From: Heterobasidion occidentale
Taxonomy: Eukaryota; Basidiomycota; Agaricomycetes; Russulales; Bondarzewiaceae
Direction: 5' to 3'
Assembly: GCA_039111635.1 (NCBI GenBank)
Contig: JBCAQO010000014.1
Span: forward strand, 2,108,001-2,172,000
Length of the DNA stretch: 64,000 nt
Positions within the stretch are counted from its first letter, which is position 1; every line of letters begins with the position of its first letter. Both the position numbers and the translations under genes were made by a program. Shown piece after piece: positions 36,223 to 47,716 of this stretch. The notes beneath the pieces were generated by a model. That model was not told the origin of the DNA. It worked only from the letters and a program-made list of their open reading frames with translations, and made no database searches.

Positions 36223-37125
36223 TTCATTGTTTGCACTCTCATTAGCCTTCCTTCCCTTGTGTGTTGCACCCTGTTTGCTGCACTCCTGTAGGTTATTGGA
36301 CATTTTATCAAAAGTCAAGTAATGTTCTTAAAATTCTCCATCACCTAGAATAACAGATATGCAGGATGCATGGAATTAGCAAGTATCAAGTGAGGGATAT
36401 AGGGTTAACAGTAGGAATCAGAATATTTTATGGCTTTTGTCAGGTTTTGTCAGGTTCTCATTTTCGGACTTTTGGTGTAGAAAATCCTTTGATTGGGAGA
36501 AGAGAAATTCAAAATTTGGCCAATAAAGTAATTGTTTTGGCCTCGCGCTTCGCGCTCGGGTTCTCCCGTTGCTCACACGTGGGCGCCACGCTCCATCCGT
36601 AGAGGAACCGTAAAACTTTAAATTAGCCATTGCCATTCTTTTTAGATTAGATAAGATGTCACCCATGCGCCGCGTACTAGTGCACAGGCCCAGGGCCACG
36701 CCACGCCACGCCACGCCACCCGCCGCGCTCGAGAACTAGAGTGAGAACGAGCGGGAACGGCACAGGAACCTGGGACCGAAAGCCAGATCACGCACTGCCA
36801 AATCCATCGTATACTCGTATACGCGCGCGCGCGCCTCGGGAGTCGCACCCGTCACACGTCCTACTACTCGTACACCTATAGACCAGCTACAGCGCTTCTC
36901 CCTCCCCTCCTTCGCCGCCTGGTGCGGCGCGAGCCTCTCCCATGATGATGCCCTGGGCTCCCGTACGAGTACACACAAACACAAGCACAAGCCCCCGGGC
37001 CCTCTTCCCGTCCCGTCCGCATCCATCCATCCGTGTCTAATAGCATGAGAGCCTCCCGATCCATAGTCACGTCGTCCCACGTCGCTCGGTCGACCGGTCG
37101 AATGAGTTAGTTCGTACAACCAGTC

Positions 37126-40100
37126 CTAGTCTTCGTCCTCCCGCACGCGCCGGATGCGCAGCGGCATCTGGTTCCCCGAGCCCGGTGCGGATTTGACGAA
37201 CGGTCGGGTGACGACGCTGTGCGACGAAGGGCGCGCGCGGCGAAGGGGAGCGCGACGGCGGCAGACGATGCAGTGGAAAAACATGCGACAGAAAAAGTTA
37301 GACACGAGCGAGCGGGAAAAAAATCAAAGAAACCCGACGCACTTGACGCGTTTCTCGATCACGACCTCCTCGTCCATCGAAAACTCGAGGTCGCGCAGCA
37401 GCACATACAAAAACACCTTGATCCTGCCGCGAATCGGACCCCGCCCAAAAACAGATAACACAATAACAAAAAATAAGTCGCAGACCAACGCAAACGCGGA
37501 AGGGAACCAAGAACGAAGGGGGGGTAAAGAACGCACTCTGACAACGCGAACTTGTACCCGATGCACGCGCGGTGCCCGTCGAGGAACGTGAGCGTGTGCG
37601 CGTACAGGCCCTGTAGCTCGCTCGCCGCCTTGGGCAGCTCTATCCACCTGTCCGGCCTGGCGCGCGCAATCCATCGCGAGTTCAGCGCCAACGACAACAA
37701 AAAGAAAAGAGACCCGACCCCCGTCAGCGCTCCAAAAAACAAAAGACAGCGCAGAAAAGACACGACGCACCGGAACTCCTTCGCGTCCTCACCCCACACC
37801 TCCTTGCTCCGGTTCACAGCCTGGATCGGTATCGTGATAATATCGCCCCGATGCAATCGCACCCCGCGCTCGATCGTCCACTCCTCCTCCCCATCCCCTC
37901 GCCCCCGCTCCTCCCCGTCCCCACCCCCCTCCTCCTCAGCCTCCTCCTCCTCACCGCCTCCGCCCAGCCCCCTCCACCGCCCCACCCACCTCAAAACCCT
38001 CCCTGCCCGCGCCCGCACCCGCCGCACCAGCAACGCCGGGACGCCCGCCAGCACAGACACAAGCGCCGCCCCGACGCGCCGCCGCACGCGCACGCGCACG
38101 CCGCGCGACACGGGCACGACCGTCTCGCGCGCCGGGCCGGCGTACGTGCGCATCGTGCTCCCGACGGGCGCGTGCAGGCGCAGCGCCTCCTTCACGGCGC
38201 GGTCGAGCGCGGGGAGGCGCTCGATCGCGGCGAGCAGCGCCGGGTCCGGGTCAGACTCGGACGCGGACGCGGACAGGGGGTCGAGGGGCGGCGCGGCGCG
38301 GGCCCCGTGTGTCGTGGACGGCGCCTGCGCGCGCGGGGGCGCCGACGACGGCCCGAGCGCTCTGAGCGCGCTCCGGAGCCTGCGCTGCTCGTCGGGGGCG
38401 CGCGCGAGCGCGTAGAGCGTCCATGTGAGCGCGGAGGCGGTCGTCTCGTGCCCCGCGGCGAGGAACGTCGATATCTGCGAGAGGACCTCGGAGAGGGACA
38501 GCTGCTGGGCCGGGGTGGACGCCATGTTGGAGCGGACTGCACGGCAGGGTTCAGCGGCGGAGCGGGCACACGGGAAGGAGGCGGGGGGAGATGATTGAGG
38601 AAGGGTGGTTGTACGCACTCAGCACGCTCAGGATATCCCGCCCGAGCATCGTCCGATCGCCCTCGATCTGATCCGCTGTCTTCCTGCCGATACTACCGTC
38701 GGCGCCCGCGTATCCATTCGCCTCGCCCTTGCTCGTTTCATCCCGCTTCTCGCTGCCCCAAACCCGCGGCTCGACGCCCCACACCGCCGGCGCCGCCGAC
38801 GCGGGGGCCGAGGGGGGCGCGAGCGCCGCGAGCTCCGCCTCCACGAACGCGCGGCGCTCCTGGATGAGCTGGAGCCCGATGCGGCGCATCGTCGCGTGGG
38901 CGTCGCGCATCGTCTCGTTGTTCCGGCGCTGTCGGCGACGACGCGGGATCGGCGAGCGAGGTGCACGCCAAAATAGACCGCGCGTGCGTGGACGAGAATA
39001 GGTCGCGCGTGGCGTGCGGGCGTGCGAGGGATCGGGGGCAAGGGCGGGAAGGGGCGGGGAGGACGGGCAGCAAAAATAGGAGCACCACCGAAAGAAGAAG
39101 AAAAGAAGGAATGGAAGGCGCGGAGTCAGTATAGGGCGACGTCTAGCGGAACGACATTGAACATGGAAGGCCAGACAGGCACCACGAACACGACCCATCC
39201 CAAACAGCCCGCGAGTACACAAAACCGCGCCAGAGATCGTCCGAAAACCGCCCCGGGACACGACGACGACGCAACGCAACGGGATGATAAAGGCGGCCGC
39301 GACTCACGAATCGCCGCAGCAGCGGGAACCACACTTGCAGCACGGTCATCACCCTGAACCGGCGCGCGGTCGAGAAGATGACGCCAAAAGCCGCGGCGAG
39401 CTCCGAGTCGCCGTCCGAGCCGCCGTCCGCATCCGAGCCCGCGGCGGTGGTGGTCGCACGGTTGTCGGCGGCGGCGACGAGGCGCTTGGTCGCGCTGGCG
39501 AGCGACGCGAAGCGGTAGCCAAAGCCTGCAGTGCAAGGACTGACGTTAGAGGAGGACAGGGTCACGGGACCGCGACGCACCTGCTTCGCCGATGACGTCG
39601 AGCGTCGCGCGACCGAGCCACGACAGGACGTCCACCGTCGGCCGCGTCTCGGCCGTCTCCCGCTTCGGCTTCTCGCCGTCCTTCCCTGCGCCGCGATCCG
39701 CTCCTCGCCGACGTCTGAGTCCGCGCGTCTCTTTATTCTTTTCCGCGCATCCATTCATGGGCCCCATTTAGGGGTGCGAGTGCGTGCCGCACGGGGTCCA
39801 AGCGCAGGATCGCGAACGAGTCGACGGAGGAGCGGGTTGGACTTTGGCCGCGTGCGGGGATGTCGGAGGCGAGATGGGTGAGGACGGAAAGGAGAGCGAG
39901 GGGGGCGGGAGGAAGGTATAGCTAAGGGGACGACGAGGGAGGGGGTGGCGGAGGCGCGTCCTGTGGCAGACCGGGGGAGAGGTGTAGATGTGCCGAGGCG
40001 GGTCGTCGTCGATGTGGAGAAATGTCGCGAAGCTGTGTGTCAGCGTAGACATGGTGTCGATGGTGAATGAAACCCATGATACGGATGCGGACACAGGCAA

Positions 40101-41019
40101 GGGGCTGTGCGGGACCAGGGCGGCGGAGAGGAATCCAGAGGTCAGGCCATGTGGACAGCGTGGTGAGTGTGGAACGATCGGAGGAATTCAGACGACGAGA
40201 GAGAAGAGAGAAGCGAACAAAGGAGACACGGAGAGTGAAAGGGGCCAAGGAGGCACGTCAAAAGGACGGGAAGGGCGACGGCCAGGACAAGCGAAGGAAA
40301 CGAGACGGGATGGAAAATACAGCGATTTGGAGGAATGGGAGGCAGCGGGACGGGCGCGCACCTGCGAGGCTTTGCTCCAGAAAATAGGGACGAGGGTGCG
40401 GACGTGAGGCGCGGTGAACGCTTGGTTCTGTACAGTGCATACGTCATTCAGCCCTCGAGGACGTCTGCAACGGGACGCGCACTCACCAATATCTTGCGCT
40501 GTCAGCCGCGCGTGTCCAGCCCATTTGAGATCCAAACGATGAGCACCCGGCCTTCCCGACACGCAACGTGGGCGCACGCACCTGTCTCCGATGGACGTCG
40601 CCCTCGACGGTCAGCAGCCCGTCCTGGCCCGCGGCCATCGCGGCCAAGCTCTCCCTGACGAACTCGGGCTTCGGAAACTCGTACGCCCTGCCCAGGATCC
40701 ACGCGAGCGCGGCGGGGTCCGTGGTGAGCAGGCGCCTGCCGCCGACGAAGCCGCGGTAGACGAAGGTGGAGCCGTGGTGGGCGACCCACTGGGCGATGAC
40801 ATCTGTGTTCTCCTGGTCTGCGATGGCTGCGAGGTTGCCGAGGAGGAAGGAGGGGGCCCTGGGCCCTGGGAGGAGACGGAGGGGTGAGCGCGCATCGTGG
40901 ACGAGGAGGGCGAGGAGGGGGTGGAGGAGGTAGAGGAGGAGGGCGAGGGCGAGGGCGAGGGCGAGGGCGAGGAGGAGAGCGGGTGCCGGGCCGGGGAGGG
41001 GGAGGAGAGGGAGGGACAT
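37126..41019 (-). CDS. Cytochrome P450 (P450-6), a different family, with large insert
   Basis: Not related closely to the other copies. The N-terminal helix is an Ala/Leu repeat (LLLALALALALALLLYLL) encoded by a GAGGGC-type repeat, then LRLLPGPRAPSFLLGN and HGSTFVYRGF. A 12-base micro-exon (about 40488-40499) encodes RKIL, joined to NQAFTAPHVRTLVPIFWSKA. Then come DVLSWLGRATLDVIGEA, GFGYRFASL, the I-helix STFLAAGHETTASALTW, KEALRLHAPVGSTMRTY (ExxR), IPIQAVNRSKEVWGEDAKEF, PDRW, and haem motif FLDGHRACIGYKFAL. It ends QMPLRIRRVREDED. Between GSTMRTY and GDIITIPIQ lies an insert of about 90 residues, first hydrophobic-Arg, then nearly all Glu/Gly. The exon between WSKASQ and DVLSWL (39.77-40.10 kb) could not be settled. 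Likely a monooxygenase of unknown substrate. Confidence 0.75.
40905..40990 (+). repeat. GAGGGC-type low-complexity repeat in P450-6 exon 1
   Basis: Tandem GAGGGC units read on the other strand as alternating Leu-Ala codons and form the membrane helix of P450-6. Length variation here would change the helix length directly. Confidence 0.6.
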
Positions 41020-43867
41020 GGGAGGAGGGCCAGCCGGGGCCTGAAGGGAGGACTCGATATGTACTGTGTGGGACTGAGCAGCAGCAGGGACACTTGAGAT
41101 GACGAGGAAGAGGCCAGCTCTGCACCGTGCCTCAGCCCGTTCCCCCTCTCTCTTACAGTAGAACACCCACTCTCCCGTCCCCGCCAAGCCGCGCCCTCGG
41201 TTCCCGACAACACCGACAGATCGATCCATCACAGATTGCCCCTTCGGCATAGCCCTCCGTTGCACTCGTCCCTTTCGCCGCTTCCGCTGCACAACTACAT
41301 ACATAGCTTGTGTCCACACCGCACCGTCCTGCGAACCCGCGCGCGTGAATCGACACCCGCCGCGCCCTTCACTTCCGCGCGCACTCTCGCGTTGGCCTTC
41401 CGCTGGGTCCCTGTGCGTCTTGCGTTGTCCATCAGGGCACGCGCGGGTGCAGATTGGCAGCTGCAGATGCAGATCAGCTCTCTTGGCTCGCTTGGCTATG
41501 CGTCTCCAGCCCGATCTTCCCGCACGCCAGCGAACGCCTCGCGCGCCGGCGCCCCCGTCTCCTCGCGCGCTGCAACTCCAAATCTTCCATCGCCCCCCCT
41601 GTCTTCCCCGCCACAGTGGCACGCAGTACTCAAGAGTACTCAGCTGTCACGCCCGCGCGCCACATCGGCCTTCGTCGTCATCGGCCCGTCGTCCCCCTGT
41701 CAATGCCATTCCCGGCCAACTCTCCTCCTCCAATTCCAATCGCCGTCCTGCCCGCCGCGTTCGACCAACTCGCATACGGTGATGATTCGCCAGATATTAT
41801 CATCATTCACTCAACGCGCGCAACTATCAACGCGGCGTGAGAACGACCGGGTGACGCTCGTACGCCTCTCTGTCCTCCCTTTTCGCCCTCTCGACTCATC
41901 CTTGTTCCAAGGCTTCAGCTTGCTTTTTTCGCGACCCGCATAAAGCTCGGGCATATGCGCTCGACCCCGATCGAAGCTCCAGCTCCAGCGCGTTCTCTAT
42001 CCCCTGACTCGTCCAGATCTCGTATCTTGCAGGGCTTGCACACTTATCTCGACCCCACGAACTGATGCCATCGGGACACGTTGTGCCTTTCGGGTCTTCC
42101 CTCGGGCATCCCGGTTGCGTCGCGCACGGGACCACGTTCAGACGCGCGCGCTGGACGTGAACGTTAAACGCTAACCTCATTTTCTTCAGAACCCCTTCGT
42201 CAGCCCGCGCCATCGCCCTCACGCGCTCGGCTCGGGAGTGGGTCGGTCGGTCGAGCCTGCGTAGACTCAAACGTTTGAGTTTGGCCTCACTTGCCCTGCT
42301 CACACGCCCCAGATCCCCGTGTATGTGTGCGCGCGACGAGTCGACGACGTCATTATTCGCGCGCGTTGACATCTCGCGTGATGGTCGGACACCTCAAGAG
42401 AGAACCATCATCATCATCATCATCATACTACTACTACAAGGGATCAGGCTAGCGACATCTGTTCGCCGCATCGAGTCGGGGTGGGGTCAGTCGACAGCCG
42501 CGCTGGGCTCTGCTGGGCTGGGTGCCTCGGATCTGTTTTGCGTCATAGATGCGTCAAAGGCTCAAGGCTTTCGCGTTTGTGGCCACGGTGCGCAGGTGTG
42601 ACACATGTTTGGATCTGGGGCGTGCGCGATGCAGCGGCACGCTTTCTTACGCCGCCGAAGGCTCTGCGCGACACGAATGCGAACGCGAAGATGCGGCAGG
42701 GGAATCGAGCGCGTCGACGAAAAGCGTCAGATCAGGTGAGACGGCGCTTCGAGGCTGAGCTGGGCTGTTGGCAGCTGGCACGGCACCCCCCGCTGGGCAC
42801 TGGGCACGTAGCACTCGTACATACGTGTGCCATCAGGACGTGCGGCGCTCGCGGCGGTGGCCGCTGTCGCTGTCGCTGTCCGTCCAGAGCGCCAGCGTGT
42901 GCCCCAGGAGAGCGCATGCACGGGTGTATAGAGGCGTATAGTCCTGAATGGCTGCTCCACCCACGGCATATCGTATTCGACGGCAGCGCGAACGTTCCGA
43001 CTCGGTCGTTCTGCTCCACAAAGGCTCATCCGTCATAACCCTTCTGTTACCCCACCTCTGCACCGCCTCTCCCGGCCGGCTTCTTCAAGACGTGATCTCA
43101 ACAGCGCCCGTTTCTCTCGCCAACAGCTGCCAACAGCCCAACAAGCTTCCTGGTCGTCGTCGTCAAGTCCGCCGAGGCCGCCCGAAGACGGTGCGTCGTG
43201 ATGTCACCGCCCCTCGCAGCGGCACGCGCGCGCATCCGCATCGACACAAGAGCAGCGACGAACACGATTCGGAGCTTCTGAGCGGTCCGAGCGGCTCGTC
43301 GCCACGTCTGCGCTTCCTTCGACCGCAATCGCAGCGCACATGATGTCTGCGCCTGATGGCAGACCGCACAAGAACACAGAACGTGGACGCGCATCGCAGG
43401 ACCTTGGCCCGCCGTTGATCGCGCACCCCGATCGCGCTCTCGTCGTAGCGTGCACCGCCCCGCGCGGATGCTCCACCCACGCGCCTTCGTACAGTCTTCG
43501 TACACCAGCGGAAGCTACTAGCCGGCGGCAGCTGCACTTGGCTCCCCGGCTTCCCCGCTCCGATCCATCGCGCGCGCGTTGATCGCTCGAAGTGCGGTTA
43601 TGGAGACCTATGGGCACTTGGTCGACGGTCGACAAGGCCAAGGCACTGGGGAAGGGCCCCCCGGCGGCCTGTTTGGCGCTGCGGGAGGGGGGGGGGCTCG
43701 AGGAAGCCCGAGAAAGAAGGACCCGATGCGCGATGTGCAGGTCATAAAAGTGTGCGCCCGACGTGCGGGGCTGGGCGTCCTCGCGCGCAGTCGCACCGGG
43801 GTCGTTCGCGCTAGCCCGAGGAGGAAACACACAGGACAGGACGCGACGCGCACCAGTCACGTGTTGG

Positions 43868-44690
43868 GTTCGCGGTCGCCGAGATCGCCGAGGCAGGTCT
43901 GCGGCTTTTCGGCCCCGCGATGGCTCGTGATCCAACCCCCACAGTGACTGTCTATGCCTCAGGACAGATGGGGTTGATCAGATACTGGGTGGACCGCTGG
44001 CCACGATAAACACCTTGGACAACAACCACCGAAGGGCCCGAGGGGCTCGTTCAGGTCTGCCGAATGGCCCCTGAGCGCATCGTGCCCGAAAGGCTCGTGC
44101 GGAACATGTCAGGATGGGCATCGGCCAACAGCGTGCCGCACAAGGACATCGCGGATGTTTTGAAGGGTGAGCATTCTCTCCGACCCTATACTTGTGCTCG
44201 CGACGTCATGCAGACTCACCTCGACCGGCTCGAAGTGTCGTTCAGCCGGCTTCTGTATCGCAAGTTCGCAACTCGGCACCGGCACTGGCACCGCAAGCAC
44301 GTCCAGCTCGTTCTCGTGATCCCTCCCTTTGTCTATATCTAGAGAATGCCTGTCTTGCTCGAGGCTGCACAAATGCGGTCACGGAACCTGGTCTTTCCCG
44401 CACGCATATCTGTCGTTGTGTGAAGGCAGGACGGCGTTTGCTGCCCCATGACTGACATGGGCCAAGTTTTCGAACATGGGCCACCGGAGTCGGTCTTCCC
44501 CCTAGACATAAACGCCGACTCCGTGTCCGGCGAGGCCCTGTGGCGCTGTCGCACAATATTCCATCGAGAACTGCGAAGTCTTATTCGCTCTGACATATAG
44601 GACATATGACCACCGCGGGCACTGGTCTGACCTTTGTTCAGCGAATTTTGATCGCTCGATTTCACTCCAATGTCGCACAGCATATCGAAG
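43868..44690 (+). pseudogene. Unidentified gene relic, copy B (homologous to 18.7-19.5 kb)
   Basis: On plus, EIAEAGLRLFGPAMARDPT matches the EIAELALRLFSSATARDLT start of copy A. It continues with SVPHKDIADVLKGEHSLRPY and TCARDVMQTHLDRLEVS. Stops and frame changes interrupt it (for example TGATCAGATACTGG then CACGATAAACACC). The 3' part is conserved at DNA level with copy A down to TTTTGATCGCTCG. Family not recognised. It lies about 850 bases upstream of P450-7, whereas copy A lies downstream of P450-4. Confidence 0.5.
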
Positions 44691-45171
44691 CTCGTGGTGA
44701 ACTCTCAATAGCGATAGACCTCATCTGGGGTCATGGGTCGTTGCTTGCATAACCCCAAGGTCAGGCATCGAGGCCCCTTTCGGGTCAAGTTCGTTGCATC
44801 AGGAAGGGACCTTTGATAGGATACGGCCGGGTCCTGATCTACAGCGGTTTGCAGACGAGTCGAGTTTCTTTTCGCTTGCTTCCTACAAACGACGATCGTG
44901 ACCGGTCAACACTCGTACAAACCGGAGCTTGGGACGATTGTCGAGAAAAGGCGGCCAAAGGAGGTGCGTTCGTTCCTTGTTTCTCCCTCATGTGAGCAGT
45001 GCTCTGTATATTCTGTATGATCTCGATAGAGTCTTCGAGAATGGGATCCCATCTATGACACCCTTTTTGACATCGCTAGGCATGAGGTGGGATGGTCCTC
45101 TTAGTTTCTCATGTCAGCCTGCTTCAAGTAGATGGCGACCCAAATTCGGGAGCATCTGTTCTCCCTCCTCG

Positions 45172-45300
45172 CTGCGCGTGGGGTGATTACGGGACTATAC
45201 TTCAGGACGTCATTTCGATCCGATTTCTCCGACTCATCAAGATGCCGGATCTGCAAACATAGTACGGTGCTGTTTCCGCTTTGAATGGAAGACTTGCGCG
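45172..45300 (-). repeat. Upstream element shared by P450 copies (copy at P450-7)
   Basis: It contains GCGTGGGGTGATT, GATGCCGGATCTGCAAACAT and TTGAATGGAAGAC, matching the P450-1 copy best. It lies about 230-360 bases before the start codon. Confidence 0.55.
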
Positions 45301-45425
45301 TGGTCAGATGCGGAGTATGTCGACACGTCTTGATGACCTACAGAGCAATTGACGTGTACTTTTCAAGAATAGACTCAGGTTCCTTTGGCCTCAGCAGAGT
45401 GCTCGTGTGGAGGAGAACAGCCTAC

Positions 45426-45431
45426 TTATAT
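45426..45431 (+). promoter_or_regulatory. TATA-like box of P450-7
   Basis: TTATAT in CTACTTATATGAG, 100-105 bases before the ATG. The aligned site in P450-1 reads TACTTAAACC. Confidence 0.4.
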
Positions 45432-45530
45432 GAGTAGTCCCCTCACAGTGGACTGTCACTCAATCGACCCATTGACGTCCTCGGTGCTCCCGAACTTGTG
45501 TACTCTCTTCGAACCTTCCTTGCTGAAAAT

Positions 45531-47716
45531 ATGCTTGAGATGGTCGAGTTTCCAATTCTGCTTGTGCCGCTCACCTGTCTCTGTGTATACTTATACATCT
45601 TTTATAATTCTCGCCTCTCGATCCCGCCTGGTCCAAAGCCCCTGCCTCTTCTCGGAAACATCCTCTCTATACCATCGCACAGACCATGGGAGACATATGC
45701 CTCATGGGCTCACAAGTATAAGAGTGAGTAATTACCCTTCCTCTGATTGTTTCTACTGGACGCACTGACATCGTATCCCATCAATGTGCGTGCATAGCCG
45801 ACGTAGTGTCTGTTCAGATACTCGGCCACCTGACCCTTGTCGTCAACACTATCGAGGCGGCCAAAGAAATGTTCGAACGTCGCTCGGGCATTTACTCTGA
45901 CCGCCCTCGGATACCTATGATATACTTGTGCGTTCAACATCCTTTTCCTGCATATATATGCATCTAAACTCTTTTTCAGGATGGAATGGGACTTCAACGT
46001 TGCCTTGATGCCCTACTCGGAGAGATGGCGCATGAGGCGCAAGATGCTTCACCAATTTCTCCACTCTGAGGCCGCCACGCAGTATCGTCCACTGCAGAAA
46101 AAGTGCGCAGTCAAGCTTGTGAAGCTGCTACACGCGAGCCCTGAAAGCTTCGCGGACCATGTGAAATAGTGAGCATTGCAACGCATTTTGTGGGTATGCC
46201 ATGATCAAACCTTGATGCTTTTGAATTGGGTATCGACTAGTTTCGCAGGGTCCATTGTGATGTCAATAGCTTATGCACACGACATAGCTGAGTCGGGTGA
46301 TCGGTATGTCGATATCGCCGAGAGAGCATTTGAGAAGATGTCAGGCGCTATGTTTCCGGGCGCAGCAGTGGTCAACGCGCTTCCGATATGTACGTGATCA
46401 TCTCTGTCCTCAATCGCACTCTTATTGAGGACACGAATCGCAGTGAGGCATCTTCCGAAATGGGTTCCCGGGCGCGGGATTCAAGACCTACGCGGAGGAG
46501 TGTGCTATGTTGACACGAGAAATGAGACACGTCCCCTTTGAGGCTGTGAAACGGAGCATGGTGAGGCATCATGAATGCATGACTATCTGGTTGATATACC
46601 CACACACCTTGTTTTCAGGTTGATGGCACAGCTCGCCCCTCAATGACAGCGAGCTTGTTGGAGATGCATGAGGCAAAGGGAGGCGATGAAACTGAGGCGG
46701 TAGCTATCATGGATGCTGCAGCACTGGCATACGCCGGTAAGTCAATAACACCGTCTACGCCAAGGGTGATCGTGACAAGTTTTTTGCTCTGTATAGGCGG
46801 AACAGAGACGGTTCGTCTTGTAGTTATCACTACTCATATCAACACTGACACCCATTTTTTCTAGACAGTGTCATCAATCAACTTTGCAATTCTCGCACTC
46901 GTCCTGCACCCTGAAGTTCAGCGTCGTGCGCAAGCCGAGATCGACAGCGTTGTCGGTCGCGAGCGCCTTCCAGATTTTGAAGATCCACTTCCGTACATCG
47001 AGGCTCTGTGCCGAGAGGCTTCGCGTTGGGGCGTCGTTACACCTCTAGGTGGAGTGCGTTCCGCTTATAGAGATGATGTGTACCGAGGCTGGAACATTCC
47101 GAAAGGTGTGGCAGACTGAACTACTGATATGCGTCTCGACCTTTCGTGCTGACCGTGGCACATCTAGGGACAGTGATATATTTCAACGCATGGTGGGTCG
47201 ATTGTCGAGCTTCCGCTTAGGAAAAAATCGATGCTGTTACTCCTCCAGGGCTATGTTACACGATCCCGTGAAATATCCCGATCCAGATTCGTTCAAGCCG
47301 GAGCGGTTCTTCAGAGACGACGGAACCTTGAACGACGACGATGTGCAAGCTGCATTCGGATTTGGCAGACGGTAAGTACGATTCAAGATGGTGACATGAT
47401 GGCAGGCAAACTGTTCTTTCCTATTGTCAGGGTGTGCTCAGGACAATACCTCGCTAGAGCCTCTATCTGGATGATGGTCGCATGCACACTGGCGTTGTTC
47501 GACATCGAGCCGGCGAAGGATGAAGCAGGACACGAAATCCCAATCCGCGTTGATTATACTAATGGTGCAATCAGGTGAGTGTCTTGCTTTCTCGTATCCG
47601 CAAGTTTGTTCAAGCCGACGCGCCGCTGGTCGATATCCTTCAGTCATCCGTTGCCCTTCAAGTGTCGTATACGTCCTAGGGACAAGAAGGCTAAGGAATT
47701 GATTGAGGGGCTCTAA
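45531..47716 (+). pseudogene. Cytochrome P450 (P450-7), one frameshift in exon 5
   Basis: The 12 exons (45531-45723, 45798-45927, 45980-46168, 46241-46389, 46444-46560, 46619-46736, 46797-46810, 46865-47105, 47168-47192, 47249-47371, 47431-47574, 47644-47716) match P450-1 in length except exon 5, which has 117 bases instead of 116. The extra base is a G in the GGG run at 46462-46464, just after the codons for LRHLPKW. Without it the copy would be open. Anchor MLEMVEFPILLVPLTCLCVY, hinge SIPPGPKPLPLLGN, K-helix REASRW, haem motif FGFGRRVCSGQ. The I-helix core is AGGTETT, with Glu where P450-1 has Asp. Either a young pseudogene or a homopolymer sequencing error. Confidence 0.78.

Larger units (their letters stand above)
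32860..37125. other. Gene-free, partly AT-rich and repeat-bearing region
   Basis: More than 4 kb with no supportable gene between UreG and P450-6. It contains inverted-repeat-like ends near 33.9 and 34.5 kb, a tRNA-like B-box, a two-copy tandem repeat, and a 15-base minisatellite, all listed separately. Base composition drops in GC relative to both flanks, which suggests old mobile-element material. Confidence 0.5.
41020..45530. other. Large region without a supported gene
   Basis: 4.5 kb between the P450-6 start and the P450-7 start. 41.1-43.9 kb is GC-rich with long but featureless overlapping frames on both strands, so I call none of them. An ATC repeat lies near 42.40-42.43 kb. The right part has the duplicated relic and the upstream element of P450-7. 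Confidence 0.5.

Noticed and set aside
36111..36322. Repeated-peptide frames on both strands
   Set aside because: They come from the 15-base minisatellite, with no gene context.
37552..38594. Long plus-strand frames opposite P450-6
   Set aside because: They arise from GC-rich antisense sequence, are Pro/Arg/His-rich, and lie over well-supported P450 motifs on minus.
9366..41019. A complete secondary-metabolite cluster
   Set aside because: There are many P450s but no polyketide, peptide or terpene synthase, transporter or regulator that I can recognise.
41236..43950. Several 100-240 residue frames on both strands
   Set aside because: GC-rich sequence lacks stops by chance. The frames overlap each other, show no domain and no convincing intron pattern.
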